A stretch of 64,000 nucleotides of DNA from Streptomyces flavofungini (GCF_014650815.1 NZ_BMVR01000004.1:62001-126000); one strand, 5' to 3'; shown: positions 17,252 to 25,471, counted from the first letter of the stretch. Translations and numbers: made by a program. Notes: a model not told the origin generated them from the sequence alone.

Positions 17252-18451
17252 ATGACACGTCCTTCTCGCAGGCTCATAGCGACCTGCGCCGCCTCGCTCG
17301 TCCTGCTCGCGGCCACCGCCTGCGGTCCTTTCGGCGACGACGGCGACGCCGCCGACGGCGCGCCCGCCTTCACCGTCGCCGCCGCGGGCGACATCCTCAT
17401 CCACCCCGAACTCACCGAGCAGGCCCGCAAGGACGCCAAGGCGACGGGCAAGGGTGAGAAGGGCATCGACTTCGACCCGATGATGGCCGGCATCAAGCCG
17501 GTGATCAGCAAGGCCGACCTCGGCATCTGCCACTTCGAGCCGGTCGTGGGCGCCCCCGGCGGCCCGTTCCAGGGCTTCCCGGACTTCGTGGTCCCGCCGC
17601 AGATCACCACCGCCGTCAAGAACGTCGGCTACGACCAGTGCTCCAGCGTCTCCAACCACAGCCTCGACCACGGCCCCGAAGGCGTCACCCGCACCCTCGA
17701 CGCCCTCGACAAGGCGGGCCTGCGCCACACCGGCACCGCCCGCACCAAGGCCGAGGCCGACAAGCCCCTCATCACCAAGGTGAAGGGCGTCAAGGTCGCC
17801 CAGATCGCCTTCGCCCTCGGGTTCAACGGCCGTGAGGTGCCCAAGGACAAGCCCTGGCTCGCCAACCTCACCGACTTCGACCGGATCGCCGCCGCCGAGA
17901 AGAAGGCCCGCGCCGCGGGCGCCGACGTCGTGATCCTGAGCATCCACTGGGGCAAGGAGCACCAGCCCAACGCCGCCGCCCAGCAGATCGAACTCGGCCG
18001 CAGGATCGCCAAGGAGACCGGGATCAACCTCGTCATCGGCCACCACGCGCACGTCGTGCAGCCGATGGAGAAGGTCGACGGGACCTGGATCGCGTACGGC
18101 CTCGGCAACCAGATCGCCCGGCACGACGCGCCCAGCGGACTGACCGAGGAAGGCGTCATCGGCTGGTTCGAGTTCCGCAAGAACGGCGACGACTGGGACG
18201 TCAGCGCCAAGTACGCGCCCACGTTCACGGAGATCCCGCCGGAGCCCGACGAGGACGGCGGCGCGCTGCCCAAGGGCGCGGTCAAGGACCACCGGCTGCT
18301 CGACGTGGCCACCGCGCTGCGCGCGGACAAGGGCCTCACCACCCAGCAACGCGCCCGCTACCGCCTCGCGTTCGAGCGCACCCAGGGCACGCTGCTCAAC
18401 CGCGGCGCGAGCGAGGACGGCCTCAAGCCCCTGGAGAAGTTGCCGGACTGA
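17252..18451 (+). CDS. capA: CapA-like metallophosphatase-fold lipoprotein
   Basis: 399 residues. The N terminus is a lipoprotein signal with lipobox LAATAC. The CapA/PgsA domain follows, with the metal-ligand motifs of the calcineurin-like fold: GDILIH (about residue 46), SNHSLDHG (about 133), SIHWGKE and GHHAHVVQP (about 263). CapA/PgsA proteins take part in synthesis or export of poly-gamma-glutamate in Bacillus. Here the gene precedes pgsB and pgsC homologues, although 229 bases and a large Cache/HAMP gene intervene. CapA-domain proteins without pgsBC are common in actinomycetes; it is the neighbourhood that supports the functional call. Confidence 0.82.
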   Translation: MTRPSRRLIATCAASLVLLAATACGPFGDDGDAADGAPAFTVAAAGDILIHPELTEQARKDAKATGKGEKGIDFDPMMAGIKPVISKADLGICHFEPVVGAPGGPFQGFPDFVVPPQITTAVKNVGYDQCSSVSNHSLDHGPEGVTRTLDALDKAGLRHTGTARTKAEADKPLITKVKGVKVAQIAFALGFNGREVPKDKPWLANLTDFDRIAAAEKKARAAGADVVILSIHWGKEHQPNAAAQQIELGRRIAKETGINLVIGHHAHVVQPMEKVDGTWIAYGLGNQIARHDAPSGLTEEGVIGWFEFRKNGDDWDVSAKYAPTFTEIPPEPDEDGGALPKGAVKDHRLLDVATALRADKGLTTQQRARYRLAFERTQGTLLNRGASEDGLKPLEKLPD

Positions 18452-18630
18452 GAAATTCCGCGGAACTCCAGGTAACGCGTTCGACGGCCTTGTGAAGGGT
18501 GCCGGAAGTGGATCTTTGACGTAGCTCACATCTCGCTACGCTCGTACATCCATCCGGACCCGTCATGGGTCATGACATTCCAGATCGCACCCGTGCGCCC
18601 GCGCGCGCCACGGCGCGACGCCCATACCCC

Positions 18631-18660
18631 GTGTCACACCAGTGTCACTCGCTGTGTCAC
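18631..18660 (+). promoter_or_regulatory. Three GTGTCAC direct repeats before the Cache/HAMP-pgsBC operon
   Basis: The heptamer GTGTCAC occurs exactly at 18631, 18642 and 18654, that is at 11- and 12-base spacing on the same face of the helix. The repeats end just before the AGGAGAGGAG ribosome site of the TTG start at 18681. Heptamer direct repeats at one helical turn are the classical layout of SARP/OmpR-type binding sites in Streptomyces. A possible promoter (TTGACG at 18516, TACGCT at 18537) lies upstream. The regulator is unknown. Confidence 0.5.
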
Positions 18661-18680
18661 TCCAGGAGAGGAGCACCCCC

Positions 18681-20966
18681 TTGGCCGCTTCGCCCACGAA
18701 GCGGCGGCACAAGGTCCGCCGAAGGACCGACATGTCACTGATCGGAGGCATCCGCCCCCCGATCGCCGTGCTGTCGGTCCTGCTCCTTGCCCTGGCGGGC
18801 GTCACCGCCCTCACTCTTGGCCGCGTCGGCCAGGAAGCCGTCCCCAAGGCAGTCAAGTCGTCCCAGCAGCACTTCGCCGAGGACGGCGCCATCGCCCTGC
18901 GCGCCTCCATCGACGAGAGCGTCACCGACCTCACCCGGACCGCCGACCTGTTCAACGCGTCCGACCCAGTGCCCGCCGACGCCGTACTCGACAAGATCAG
19001 CAGCGTGTACCAGAAGTGGATGGGTACCGCCGTCGTCGAGATCCGCTCCGGCAAGCTCCTCGCCGCCCGCGGCGAGAACGTCCCGCTGGCCGCGATCGAC
19101 CGCGCCAAGCTCTCCGACGACGACGGCCTCGCGCCCCGCATGGTGCGCCTGGAGAGCGGCGAGACCCGCCTCCTCGCCTTCGCCGTCCTCGCCTGGAAGG
19201 GACAGCCGCAGCAGCTCCTGGTCGCCTCCAGCAGCCTGCGCTTCCCCGGCATCAGCCTCGGCAACTTCCGCTCCATCGCCGTCGTCGGCGACGACGGCAA
19301 GGTGCTGAGCACCGACGGTATCCCCGCGCCCGAGCAGGTCAGCACCGACGACGAACGCGCGGAGGTGAAGGCGTCGGAGAAGCAGCTCAAGGCCTTCGCC
19401 GAGACCTCCGCGAAGAAGTCCCGCAGTCACCCGATCCTGGCCAAGGAGCCCGGCTCCGGCGGCTATCTCGGTGTCAGCGGCCATCTGGTCGGCGACCGCC
19501 ACCTCGGTGAGCGGTCCATCGCCGGTTACGCCTCGCTCGCCGCACCGGAGGCGGGCGAGTCCACCGTCGCCACCCGGCTCGGCCTCAGCGTCGTCTCCAT
19601 GGTCCCGGTCGCCGAGGACGTCAAGCGCACCAAGGGCTCCGCGCTCGGCCTGTTCGCCGCGGGCGCGCTGCTCGTCATCGGCGGACTGACCGTCTTCCTG
19701 CTCCTTCGCACCGTGCAGCGCCCGCTCATCCGGCTGTTCCTGGAGAGCCGCCGGCTCACCCGCGGCGACCTCGGCCGACCGGTGTCCGTGCCCAAGCACG
19801 GCGAGGCCGCCCGCATCGGCGGCGCCCTGGAACGGCTGCGCCGCCAGCTCAACGGCGAACCGGCCGCGAAGGCCACCCCGGCCAAGCGCAAGGGGCTCGG
19901 CAGCCGGACCCTGCTCGCGGTCGCCGGTGTGCTGCTGCTCGTCTGGTCCGCGCCGCTGCTGCTGCTCATCAACCGCGCCGGGGACACCGTCCAGGTGCCG
20001 CAGCAGATGGTCAACGACCAGCGCGAGCGCACCGACACCCTCTCCGACCGGGTCCGCCGCGCGCTCAACGAGGGCCACGCCGACCTCACCTCGGTCGCGT
20101 CCCTCATCGGTGCCCGCACCGACCCCGCGGACATGGACAAGGTCCTGGAGAGCACCCGCAACCAGCACTCCCGCTACCGCTCGCTGTACGTCCTCGACAA
20201 GGACGGCAAGGTGCTGTCCAGGGCGGGCGACGACCCGCGCAGCCCGTCCGGCGAGAAGCCGTCCGACAAGCAGGTCCGGGTGATCGACGACGACGGCAAG
20301 GAGCCGGTCATCATCGGCACCGCCGAGGTGCCGGGCCGTCAGGGCGCCGCCGTGGTGGGCGAGTTCCGCATCGAGTTCCTGAACTCGCTGCTCAAGCGCC
20401 CCGGCCTCGGCGAGGTCCGCGTGGTCGACGCCAAGCGCCGTGTCCTCGGCGGCAACAACGGCTACCGCGAGTTCCAGGGGCTGCCCAGCGGCCGCCTCAA
20501 CGGGCTCGTCGAGGGCACCGGACAGAAGGTCGGCGGCAAGCCGCGGCCCAGCGGCGTGCTCTACCGCGACGGCGGCGACATCCAGATCGCGGCCGCCGCC
20601 CCGTTCGCCGGTGGCGGCGCGGCCGAGCAGCTCGGCTGGTCCGTGGTGAGCTGGCAGCCCGCCTCCGCCCTCGCCATCCCCGAGTACACCCTGCAGAACC
20701 GCACGGTCCTCGCGGGCATGCTCGGGCTCACGGCGGCCGCGGCCTGCCTCGGCTGGCTGCACATCATCGTGGTCCGGCCGCTGCGCAAGCTCGCCGACCA
20801 GGCCGAGGCGCTGGCCGACGGCGACCGCAAGACCGTTCTGTACCCGGTCCACCACGACGAGGTCGGTGCCGTCACGCGCAGCCTCGAACTGATCAGGCAG
20901 CAGCTGCCGTCGGGCACGCAGCGCAAGCGGGACGGCGCTACGGCCGGCCTCGCCGGAAGGAACTGA
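18681..20966 (+). CDS. Double Cache/double HAMP membrane protein without output domain
   Basis: 761 residues from the TTG at 18681, which follows AGGAGAGGAG; ATG 18732 is an alternative. It is built as two similar modules: TM1 (about 16-40), an extracellular Cache-like sensor domain, TM2 (about 322-344) and HAMP; then TM3 (about 410-432), a second extracellular domain, TM4 (about 674-697) and a second HAMP (VVRPLRKLADQAEALADGD). The chain ends about ten residues after the last HAMP, with no kinase, cyclase, methyl-acceptor or GGDEF domain. Six bases separate it from pgsB, so the two are co-transcribed. Possible roles are a scaffold or gate for polymer synthesis, or a sensor acting through protein contacts. 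The architecture is clear; the function is unknown. Confidence 0.8.
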   Translation: MAASPTKRRHKVRRRTDMSLIGGIRPPIAVLSVLLLALAGVTALTLGRVGQEAVPKAVKSSQQHFAEDGAIALRASIDESVTDLTRTADLFNASDPVPADAVLDKISSVYQKWMGTAVVEIRSGKLLAARGENVPLAAIDRAKLSDDDGLAPRMVRLESGETRLLAFAVLAWKGQPQQLLVASSSLRFPGISLGNFRSIAVVGDDGKVLSTDGIPAPEQVSTDDERAEVKASEKQLKAFAETSAKKSRSHPILAKEPGSGGYLGVSGHLVGDRHLGERSIAGYASLAAPEAGESTVATRLGLSVVSMVPVAEDVKRTKGSALGLFAAGALLVIGGLTVFLLLRTVQRPLIRLFLESRRLTRGDLGRPVSVPKHGEAARIGGALERLRRQLNGEPAAKATPAKRKGLGSRTLLAVAGVLLLVWSAPLLLLINRAGDTVQVPQQMVNDQRERTDTLSDRVRRALNEGHADLTSVASLIGARTDPADMDKVLESTRNQHSRYRSLYVLDKDGKVLSRAGDDPRSPSGEKPSDKQVRVIDDDGKEPVIIGTAEVPGRQGAAVVGEFRIEFLNSLLKRPGLGEVRVVDAKRRVLGGNNGYREFQGLPSGRLNGLVEGTGQKVGGKPRPSGVLYRDGGDIQIAAAAPFAGGGAAEQLGWSVVSWQPASALAIPEYTLQNRTVLAGMLGLTAAAACLGWLHIIVVRPLRKLADQAEALADGDRKTVLYPVHHDEVGAVTRSLELIRQQLPSGTQRKRDGATAGLAGRN

Positions 20967-20972
20967 ACCGCT

Positions 20973-22805
20973 GTGCTCTTCCTCTACACCGTCCTGGTGG
21001 TGTGCTGCGCCGTCCTGCTGGTCGCGGGCGTGATCGAGCAGCGACGGCACTTCACCAACCTGGAACACATACCGTCGCGGGTGCTGGTCAACGGCATCCG
21101 CGGCAAGAGCTCCATCACCCGCCTGTGCGCGGGTGCCCTGCGCGGCGGCGACCTCACCACGGTCGCCAAGACCACCGGCACCGCGGCCCGGTTCATCCAC
21201 CCGGACGCCACCGAGGAGCCGGTCTACCGCAAGTTCGGCATCGCCAACGTCGTCGAGCAGATCGGCATCGTGCGGCGCGCCGCCGCGTACAACCCGGACG
21301 CGCTGGTCATCGAGTGCATGGCGGTCATGCCGGCGCTCCAGGAGATCAACCAGTCCAAGCTGATCCGCTCCACCATCGGCGTGCTCTGCAACGTCCGTGA
21401 GGACCACCTCGCCGAGATGGGCCCGACGCTGGACGACGTGGCCCGCTCGCTGTCCCGCTCGATGCCGGAGAACGGCATCTGTGTGACCGCCGAGAAGGAC
21501 CGCTTCGACATCCTCAAGGAGGAGGCCGACGCCCGGAACTGCGAGCTGATCTACGCCGACCCGGAGACGGTCAGCGACGAGGAGCTGCGCGGCTTCAGCT
21601 GGTTCACCTTCAAGGAGAACGTGTCGATCGCGCTGAAGGTCGCCGAACTCCTCGGCGTCGGCCGCGAGGTCGCCCTCCAGGGCATGTACGACGCGCCGCC
21701 GGACCCCGGTGTCCTCTCCGTCGAGCGGTACGTCACCGAGGAGGGCAAGAAGCTCCGCTTCGCCAACGTCTTCGCGGCCAACGACCCCGAGTCGACGCTG
21801 ATGAACATCAACCAGCTGCTCGACCTCGGCGCCATCCACCGGCCGCTGAACGTCGTCATCAACTGCCGCCCCGACCGCGTCGAGCGCAACGGCCAGATGG
21901 GCGAGATCATCCCGGACCTGCAGCCGGACAAGGTCTTCGTCATCGGCCACCCCGCCAAGTCCGCCATCGACGCCATCCCCGCCGACTGGCGCTCGCGCGC
22001 CGTGGACCTCGGCGGCGACCGGCGCGACCCGGAGGAGTTCATGGGCCAGCTGCTCGGGCAGCTCGGCGCCGACTCCTCGCTCGTGGCCATCGGCAACATC
22101 CACGGCCAGGGCGAGGTGCTCCTGGAGCACCTCGCCGAGCTGCCTGCCGACGAGAGCGAGGACCCGGCGGCCCCGGCCGCCCCGGCCGGGGAGTCCGCGA
22201 ACGAGACGACCGGCAGTCACCAGCTGTACGAGCCGCACATCGACCCGTACCAGCACTACCCGGAGGCGTACGAGTCGCGGTACACCAACACCGGGTCGCA
22301 CCGGATGGTCCCGGTGCCGCACGTCCCCGTGCAGCGCACCGCCCAGCAGCCCTACCCGCAGTACGACGGCCAGGCCGTGCCGGACCCCTACCCGGGGCAG
22401 GGCGCGTACCAGCAGGGCCAAGGGCAGTACGCGACGCAGGAACCGTACGCGGCGCAGCAGGCGTCGTACGACACGTCGGTCACGTACGACGCGTACGGGC
22501 AGCAGCACCAGCAGGGCCCGCACGCGCACCACGACCAGCAGGGCCAGCACCCGCAGCAGGGCCAGCACCCGCACCACGGCCAGCAGCCCTCGCCCGCACA
22601 GCACCACCAGCACGCCCCGCACCAGCCCCAGGGCGCGCACGAGCAGTACGCGCCGCACGAGTCCTACCGCGCGCCGCACGTGGCGCACCCGGAGGACCCG
22701 TCCCAACCTCCCGCCCCCCGCGGCCTGTTCGAGCCGCGCGTCCCGCCCGCCCCGCCCGCCGCGGATGAAACCCAGCAGTGGCACAGCCCAGGAGAGCAGC
22801 GTTGA
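20973..22805 (+). CDS. pgsB: Poly-gamma-glutamate synthase subunit PgsB/CapB (Mur ligase fold)
   Basis: 610 residues from GTG 20973. A membrane anchor opens the protein (LYTVLVVCCAVLLVAGVIEQRRH), then the ATP loop VNGIRGKSSITRLCAG and the family blocks AKTTGTAARFI, ECMAVMPALQEI, VREDHLAEMGPTLDD, NAPPDPG-like DAPPDPGVLSV, AANDPESTL, NCRPDRVERN and IGNIHGQGE. These follow Bacillus YwsC/PgsB closely from end to end. The enzyme would activate glutamate with ATP and extend a gamma-linked chain. The core ends near residue 395. A tail of about 210 residues, rich in His, Gln, Tyr and Pro, follows; Bacillus PgsB (about 393 residues) lacks it. The stop overlaps the pgsC start (TTGA). Confidence 0.9.
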   Translation: MLFLYTVLVVCCAVLLVAGVIEQRRHFTNLEHIPSRVLVNGIRGKSSITRLCAGALRGGDLTTVAKTTGTAARFIHPDATEEPVYRKFGIANVVEQIGIVRRAAAYNPDALVIECMAVMPALQEINQSKLIRSTIGVLCNVREDHLAEMGPTLDDVARSLSRSMPENGICVTAEKDRFDILKEEADARNCELIYADPETVSDEELRGFSWFTFKENVSIALKVAELLGVGREVALQGMYDAPPDPGVLSVERYVTEEGKKLRFANVFAANDPESTLMNINQLLDLGAIHRPLNVVINCRPDRVERNGQMGEIIPDLQPDKVFVIGHPAKSAIDAIPADWRSRAVDLGGDRRDPEEFMGQLLGQLGADSSLVAIGNIHGQGEVLLEHLAELPADESEDPAAPAAPAGESANETTGSHQLYEPHIDPYQHYPEAYESRYTNTGSHRMVPVPHVPVQRTAQQPYPQYDGQAVPDPYPGQGAYQQGQGQYATQEPYAAQQASYDTSVTYDAYGQQHQQGPHAHHDQQGQHPQQGQHPHHGQQPSPAQHHQHAPHQPQGAHEQYAPHESYRAPHVAHPEDPSQPPAPRGLFEPRVPPAPPAADETQQWHSPGEQR

Positions 22806-23284
22806 TCCCGTCCGTCCTCACCCCCGAGATCGCCGCGGTCGGCATCGCGCTCGGGCTGCTGTTCTCGCTCGTCTGCTATCTGACGACCAACCTGTCGCCC
22901 GGCGGCATGATCACGCCGGGCTGGCTCGCGCTGACCCTCGTCGAGGACCTCCAGCGCGCCGCCATGGTGGTCGGCGTCACCGTCCTCACGTACGTCTGCA
23001 CCCTGCTGATGCAGAAGTTCGTGATCCTCTACGGCAAGCGCCTGTTCGCCGCGGTCGTGCTCACCGGCGTGGTGCTCCAGGCCACCGTGATGATCGTGCT
23101 CTCCATCGAGTTCCCGCTGATGTACAGCAACCAGACCCTCGGCTTCATCGTGCCGGGCCTGATCGCCTACCAGTTGGTCCGTCAGCCCAAGGGCCCCACC
23201 CTGCTCGCCACCGGCTCGGTGACCCTCATGGCCTATGTCGTCCTCACGGCCGGGATCCTCCTCGGCTTCATGCCCTCCGCCTGA
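22802..23284 (+). CDS. pgsC: Poly-gamma-glutamate biosynthesis membrane protein PgsC/CapC
   Basis: 160 residues from the TTG at 22802, which overlaps the pgsB stop and has AGGAGAGCAG upstream. About five membrane spans cover most of it. The family motifs SPGGMITPGWLAL near the N terminus, KFVILYGKRLFAAVVLTGVVL in the middle and LGFIVPGLIAYQL near the C terminus match Bacillus PgsC (149 residues). PgsC and PgsB together form the core synthase at the membrane. The paired presence of PgsB and PgsC is the strongest evidence that this locus makes a gamma-glutamyl polymer rather than being an unrelated Mur-ligase island. Confidence 0.9.
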   Translation: MIPSVLTPEIAAVGIALGLLFSLVCYLTTNLSPGGMITPGWLALTLVEDLQRAAMVVGVTVLTYVCTLLMQKFVILYGKRLFAAVVLTGVVLQATVMIVLSIEFPLMYSNQTLGFIVPGLIAYQLVRQPKGPTLLATGSVTLMAYVVLTAGILLGFMPSA

Positions 23285-23300
23285 CTTACCGGAGCCACAC

Positions 23301-24371
23301 ATGCCGCCCAAGAAGAAGCGCCCCGCAGTCCACGCCGTCACCGTCCTCGCCCTGCTCGCGGGCAGCACCTACCTGACCGTCGAGCTGCGCAAGGACGAGA
23401 AGGACAAGACGCCGACAGTGCAGGCCGTCACCGACACCCCGGACCTGACCAACGGCACCGGCCAGGCCGACGGGAAGCAGAAGTGGGAGCGGCTGCGCAA
23501 CCCCGACCGCTCCGTCCTGCGCACCGAGGACGGCAAGGTCCTCGCCTCCTTCACCGACGGTGCCCGCACGGCGACCCTCTCCGGGCCGAGCCGCACCTTC
23601 GCCGAGCCCACCAACACCAAGTCCAAGGTCGTCACCGACGACTGGGTGCGGCTGATGCCGGAGGTGTGGCGCAAGGGCGCGGAGAAGGAGAAGTGGTTCA
23701 AGGACTGGTTCAAGGAGTTCGCCGGCAGCGAGGAGGACGACATCTTCGCGATGGCGTTCCAGTACGTCGAGGGGGCGCCCGTCAAGAAGGACGACGAGGG
23801 CATCTCCTACGCCGGTGACGCGAGCTTCGGGCCGCTGAACCCGAACGGCAGCGAGGGCAACGACCTGCGCGAGGAGCAGTCCGACTTCTACGACTACCTC
23901 GGCATCCCCTACACCTTCCGCGACGGCACGACGATCCAGCCCGAGGCCAAGCGGGCCCGTGCCATCGACTGCTCCGGCTTCATCCGCACCGTCTTCGGCT
24001 ACCGGGCCCGGTTCCCGCTGATGGCCAGCGACACCACCGGCGACGGCCTGCCCCGCACCGCCAACGGCATGGCCCGCGGCAAGCTCGGCGCCCCCGTCAT
24101 CCCCCTCAAGGGCGTCGGCGCCACCGACCGCCCGCAGACCATCGACGTCGTCCAGCCCGGCGACCTGGTCTTCTTCAAGCTCGACGCCCGCACCAAGGAG
24201 CGCCTCGACCACGTCGGCATCTTCCTCGGCCACGACGCCGAGGGCCACAAGATCTTCATCTCCAGCCGCGAAGAGGTGAACGGCCCCACCATCGGCGACA
24301 AGGGCGGCACGTCCCGCCTGGACGGCAACGGCTACTACGCGAAGGCGCTGCGCAGCGCCAAGCGGCTCTAG
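23301..24371 (+). CDS. NlpC/P60 peptidase, probable gamma-glutamyl hydrolase
   Basis: 356 residues, 16 bases after pgsC behind CCGGAG. A single N-terminal hydrophobic segment (VTVLALLAGSTYLTVEL) suggests secretion or membrane anchoring. After a long N-terminal domain with charged, Trp-rich segments (KWFKDWFKEFAG) comes an NlpC/P60 core with catalytic cysteine in AIDCSGFIR (about residue 224), histidine in LDHVGIFLG (about 306) and the PGDLVFFKL strand. NlpC/P60 enzymes cut gamma-D-glutamyl bonds, and Bacillus PgdS, which releases or degrades poly-gamma-glutamate, belongs to this family. The operon position therefore suggests a polymer-releasing hydrolase; a peptidoglycan role remains possible. 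A 13-pair terminator follows. Confidence 0.85.
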   Translation: MPPKKKRPAVHAVTVLALLAGSTYLTVELRKDEKDKTPTVQAVTDTPDLTNGTGQADGKQKWERLRNPDRSVLRTEDGKVLASFTDGARTATLSGPSRTFAEPTNTKSKVVTDDWVRLMPEVWRKGAEKEKWFKDWFKEFAGSEEDDIFAMAFQYVEGAPVKKDDEGISYAGDASFGPLNPNGSEGNDLREEQSDFYDYLGIPYTFRDGTTIQPEAKRARAIDCSGFIRTVFGYRARFPLMASDTTGDGLPRTANGMARGKLGAPVIPLKGVGATDRPQTIDVVQPGDLVFFKLDARTKERLDHVGIFLGHDAEGHKIFISSREEVNGPTIGDKGGTSRLDGNGYYAKALRSAKRL

Positions 24372-24378
24372 CCGCCCG

Positions 24379-24412
24379 GCTCCCGCGCGGGCGGACGACC
24401 CCGCGCGGGAGC
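24379..24412 (+). terminator. Terminator after the pgs-type operon
   Basis: GCTCCCGCGCGGG (24379-24391) and CCCGCGCGGGAGC (24400-24412) form a perfect 13-pair stem with an 8-base loop, directly after the NlpC/P60 stop. Confidence 0.88.
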
Positions 24413-24566
24413 GCCGCACCCCTGCCCGCCCCCTATCTGGCGAGAACACCACTGGCGACAGGAGCAAGGGCCCCTATCGCTGATGACAAGCCGCGCGACG
24501 ACGTGCTTGTGTGGGCCCGCCCGATCACCGTCGGCCCGACAACGCGGGCCGCAGAAGGGGGAGTTC

Positions 24567-25031
24567 ATGAAGATCGCCAAGGTGCCCGCGCGCGTCCTGC
24601 TGCCGCTCGCCGGAGCCGCGCTCGCCACCGCCGCCCTCGCCGCACCCGCGACGGCCGCGCCCCAGCACTGGACCGACGGCGAGGTCCACTACGCCGACTC
24701 CCGCTCGATCCTCACGCCGTACGACGGCACCCAGGGCGCTCGCGCCGTCCTGCGCGTGGACTGGGAGACCGGCAAGGGCGGCGTCTACGGAAACCTGTGG
24801 GACCTCAAGAAGGACGGCTACGACGCCACCCTGCAGGCCGGTTACTCCTGGCTCGACGGCTCCACCTGGAAGCCCGCCACCCGCACCCTCAACACGGTCA
24901 AGGACGCCAGCGACAGCGGCCGCCACACCAGCCTGCACACCGACCCGGCGGTCAAGATCAAGGACCTGAAGGTCAGGGTCTGCACGGTCGACAGCGCGGG
25001 AGCACAGGTGTGGTGCGGGGACTGGCACTGA
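24567..25031 (+). CDS. Small secreted protein, conserved hypothetical
   Basis: 154 residues from the ATG at 24567, chosen for the AAGGGGGAG site just upstream; an ATG at 24483 lacks one. A Sec signal peptide (basic n-region, alanine-rich core, APATAA cleavage region) precedes a mature domain of about 120 residues, rich in Trp, Tyr and Asp. It ends with a cysteine pair (VCTVDSAGAQVWCGDWH) that could form a disulfide. I do not recognise the family. It is monocistronic, between the pgs-type terminator and its own hairpin. Confidence 0.75.
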   Translation: MKIAKVPARVLLPLAGAALATAALAAPATAAPQHWTDGEVHYADSRSILTPYDGTQGARAVLRVDWETGKGGVYGNLWDLKKDGYDATLQAGYSWLDGSTWKPATRTLNTVKDASDSGRHTSLHTDPAVKIKDLKVRVCTVDSAGAQVWCGDWH

Positions 25032-25037
25032 CAGCCG

Positions 25038-25088
25038 GGACGGTGCTGCCGCGGGCCGGGCCGGGTGGTCCGGCCCGCGGCAGCCGTC
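25038..25088. terminator. Bidirectional terminator between convergent genes
   Basis: GGACGG-tg-CTGCCGCGGGCCGG (25038-25059) pairs with CCGGCCCGCGGCAGCCGTCC (25069-25088), about 20 pairs with a 2-base bulge and 9-base loop. It separates the forward secreted-protein gene from the reverse NYN-like gene. Confidence 0.85.
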
Positions 25089-25102
25089 CGCACGGGCGCG
25101 CC

Positions 25103-25471
25103 CTAGCCGCGCACCGCCCGCGGCCCCACGCACTCCGCCCCCAACGCGCCCACCCTGCGCCGCAGTTCACGGTCGGCGGTCGCCACGACGCACGGGCCCG
25201 GGATCCCCGCGACCACTTCCACGATGCGGTCGTCGCCGCTCGCGGGGGCCGAGTCGACCCGTACGCCGGGGACGGACTCGACGCCCCGGGCCCGGCCCTC
25301 GACGACGAGGACGACGTCGAGGGGGCCCGGCAGGCCGGGGAGGCCCGCGGCGGCGAGGGGGACCAGGCGGTCGCGGAGGCGTTCCGCCGCGCCCCGGCGG
25401 TCGCGCCACCAGCCGTCCGGCACCGAGCCCACGACATTGGCGGCGTCCACGACGAGGGTCACAGTGTCCAT
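25103..25471 (-). CDS. Small PIN/NYN-like domain protein
   Basis: 122 residues from the ATG at 25471. It opens TVTLVVDAANVVGSVPDGWW, resembling the first acidic strand of PIN/NYN (YacP-like) nuclease folds, and continues with further acidic strand ends (DVVLVVEGRA, DDRIVEVVAG, VVATADRELRRRV). Such proteins are predicted RNA nucleases or nucleotide phosphohydrolases; the aspartates at about positions 9 and 100 are candidate metal ligands. Monocistronic. The fold assignment is moderate and no substrate can be named. Confidence 0.7.
   Translation of the reverse strand: MDTVTLVVDAANVVGSVPDGWWRDRRGAAERLRDRLVPLAAAGLPGLPGPLDVVLVVEGRARGVESVPGVRVDSAPASGDDRIVEVVAGIPGPCVVATADRELRRRVGALGAECVGPRAVRG

Noticed and set aside
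20973..22805. Reading the Mur-ligase-like gene as MurE or folylpolyglutamate synthase
   Set aside because: The membrane anchor, the GIRGKSS loop and the NCRPDRVERN and IGNIHG motifs, together with an adjacent PgsC homologue, fit PgsB instead.
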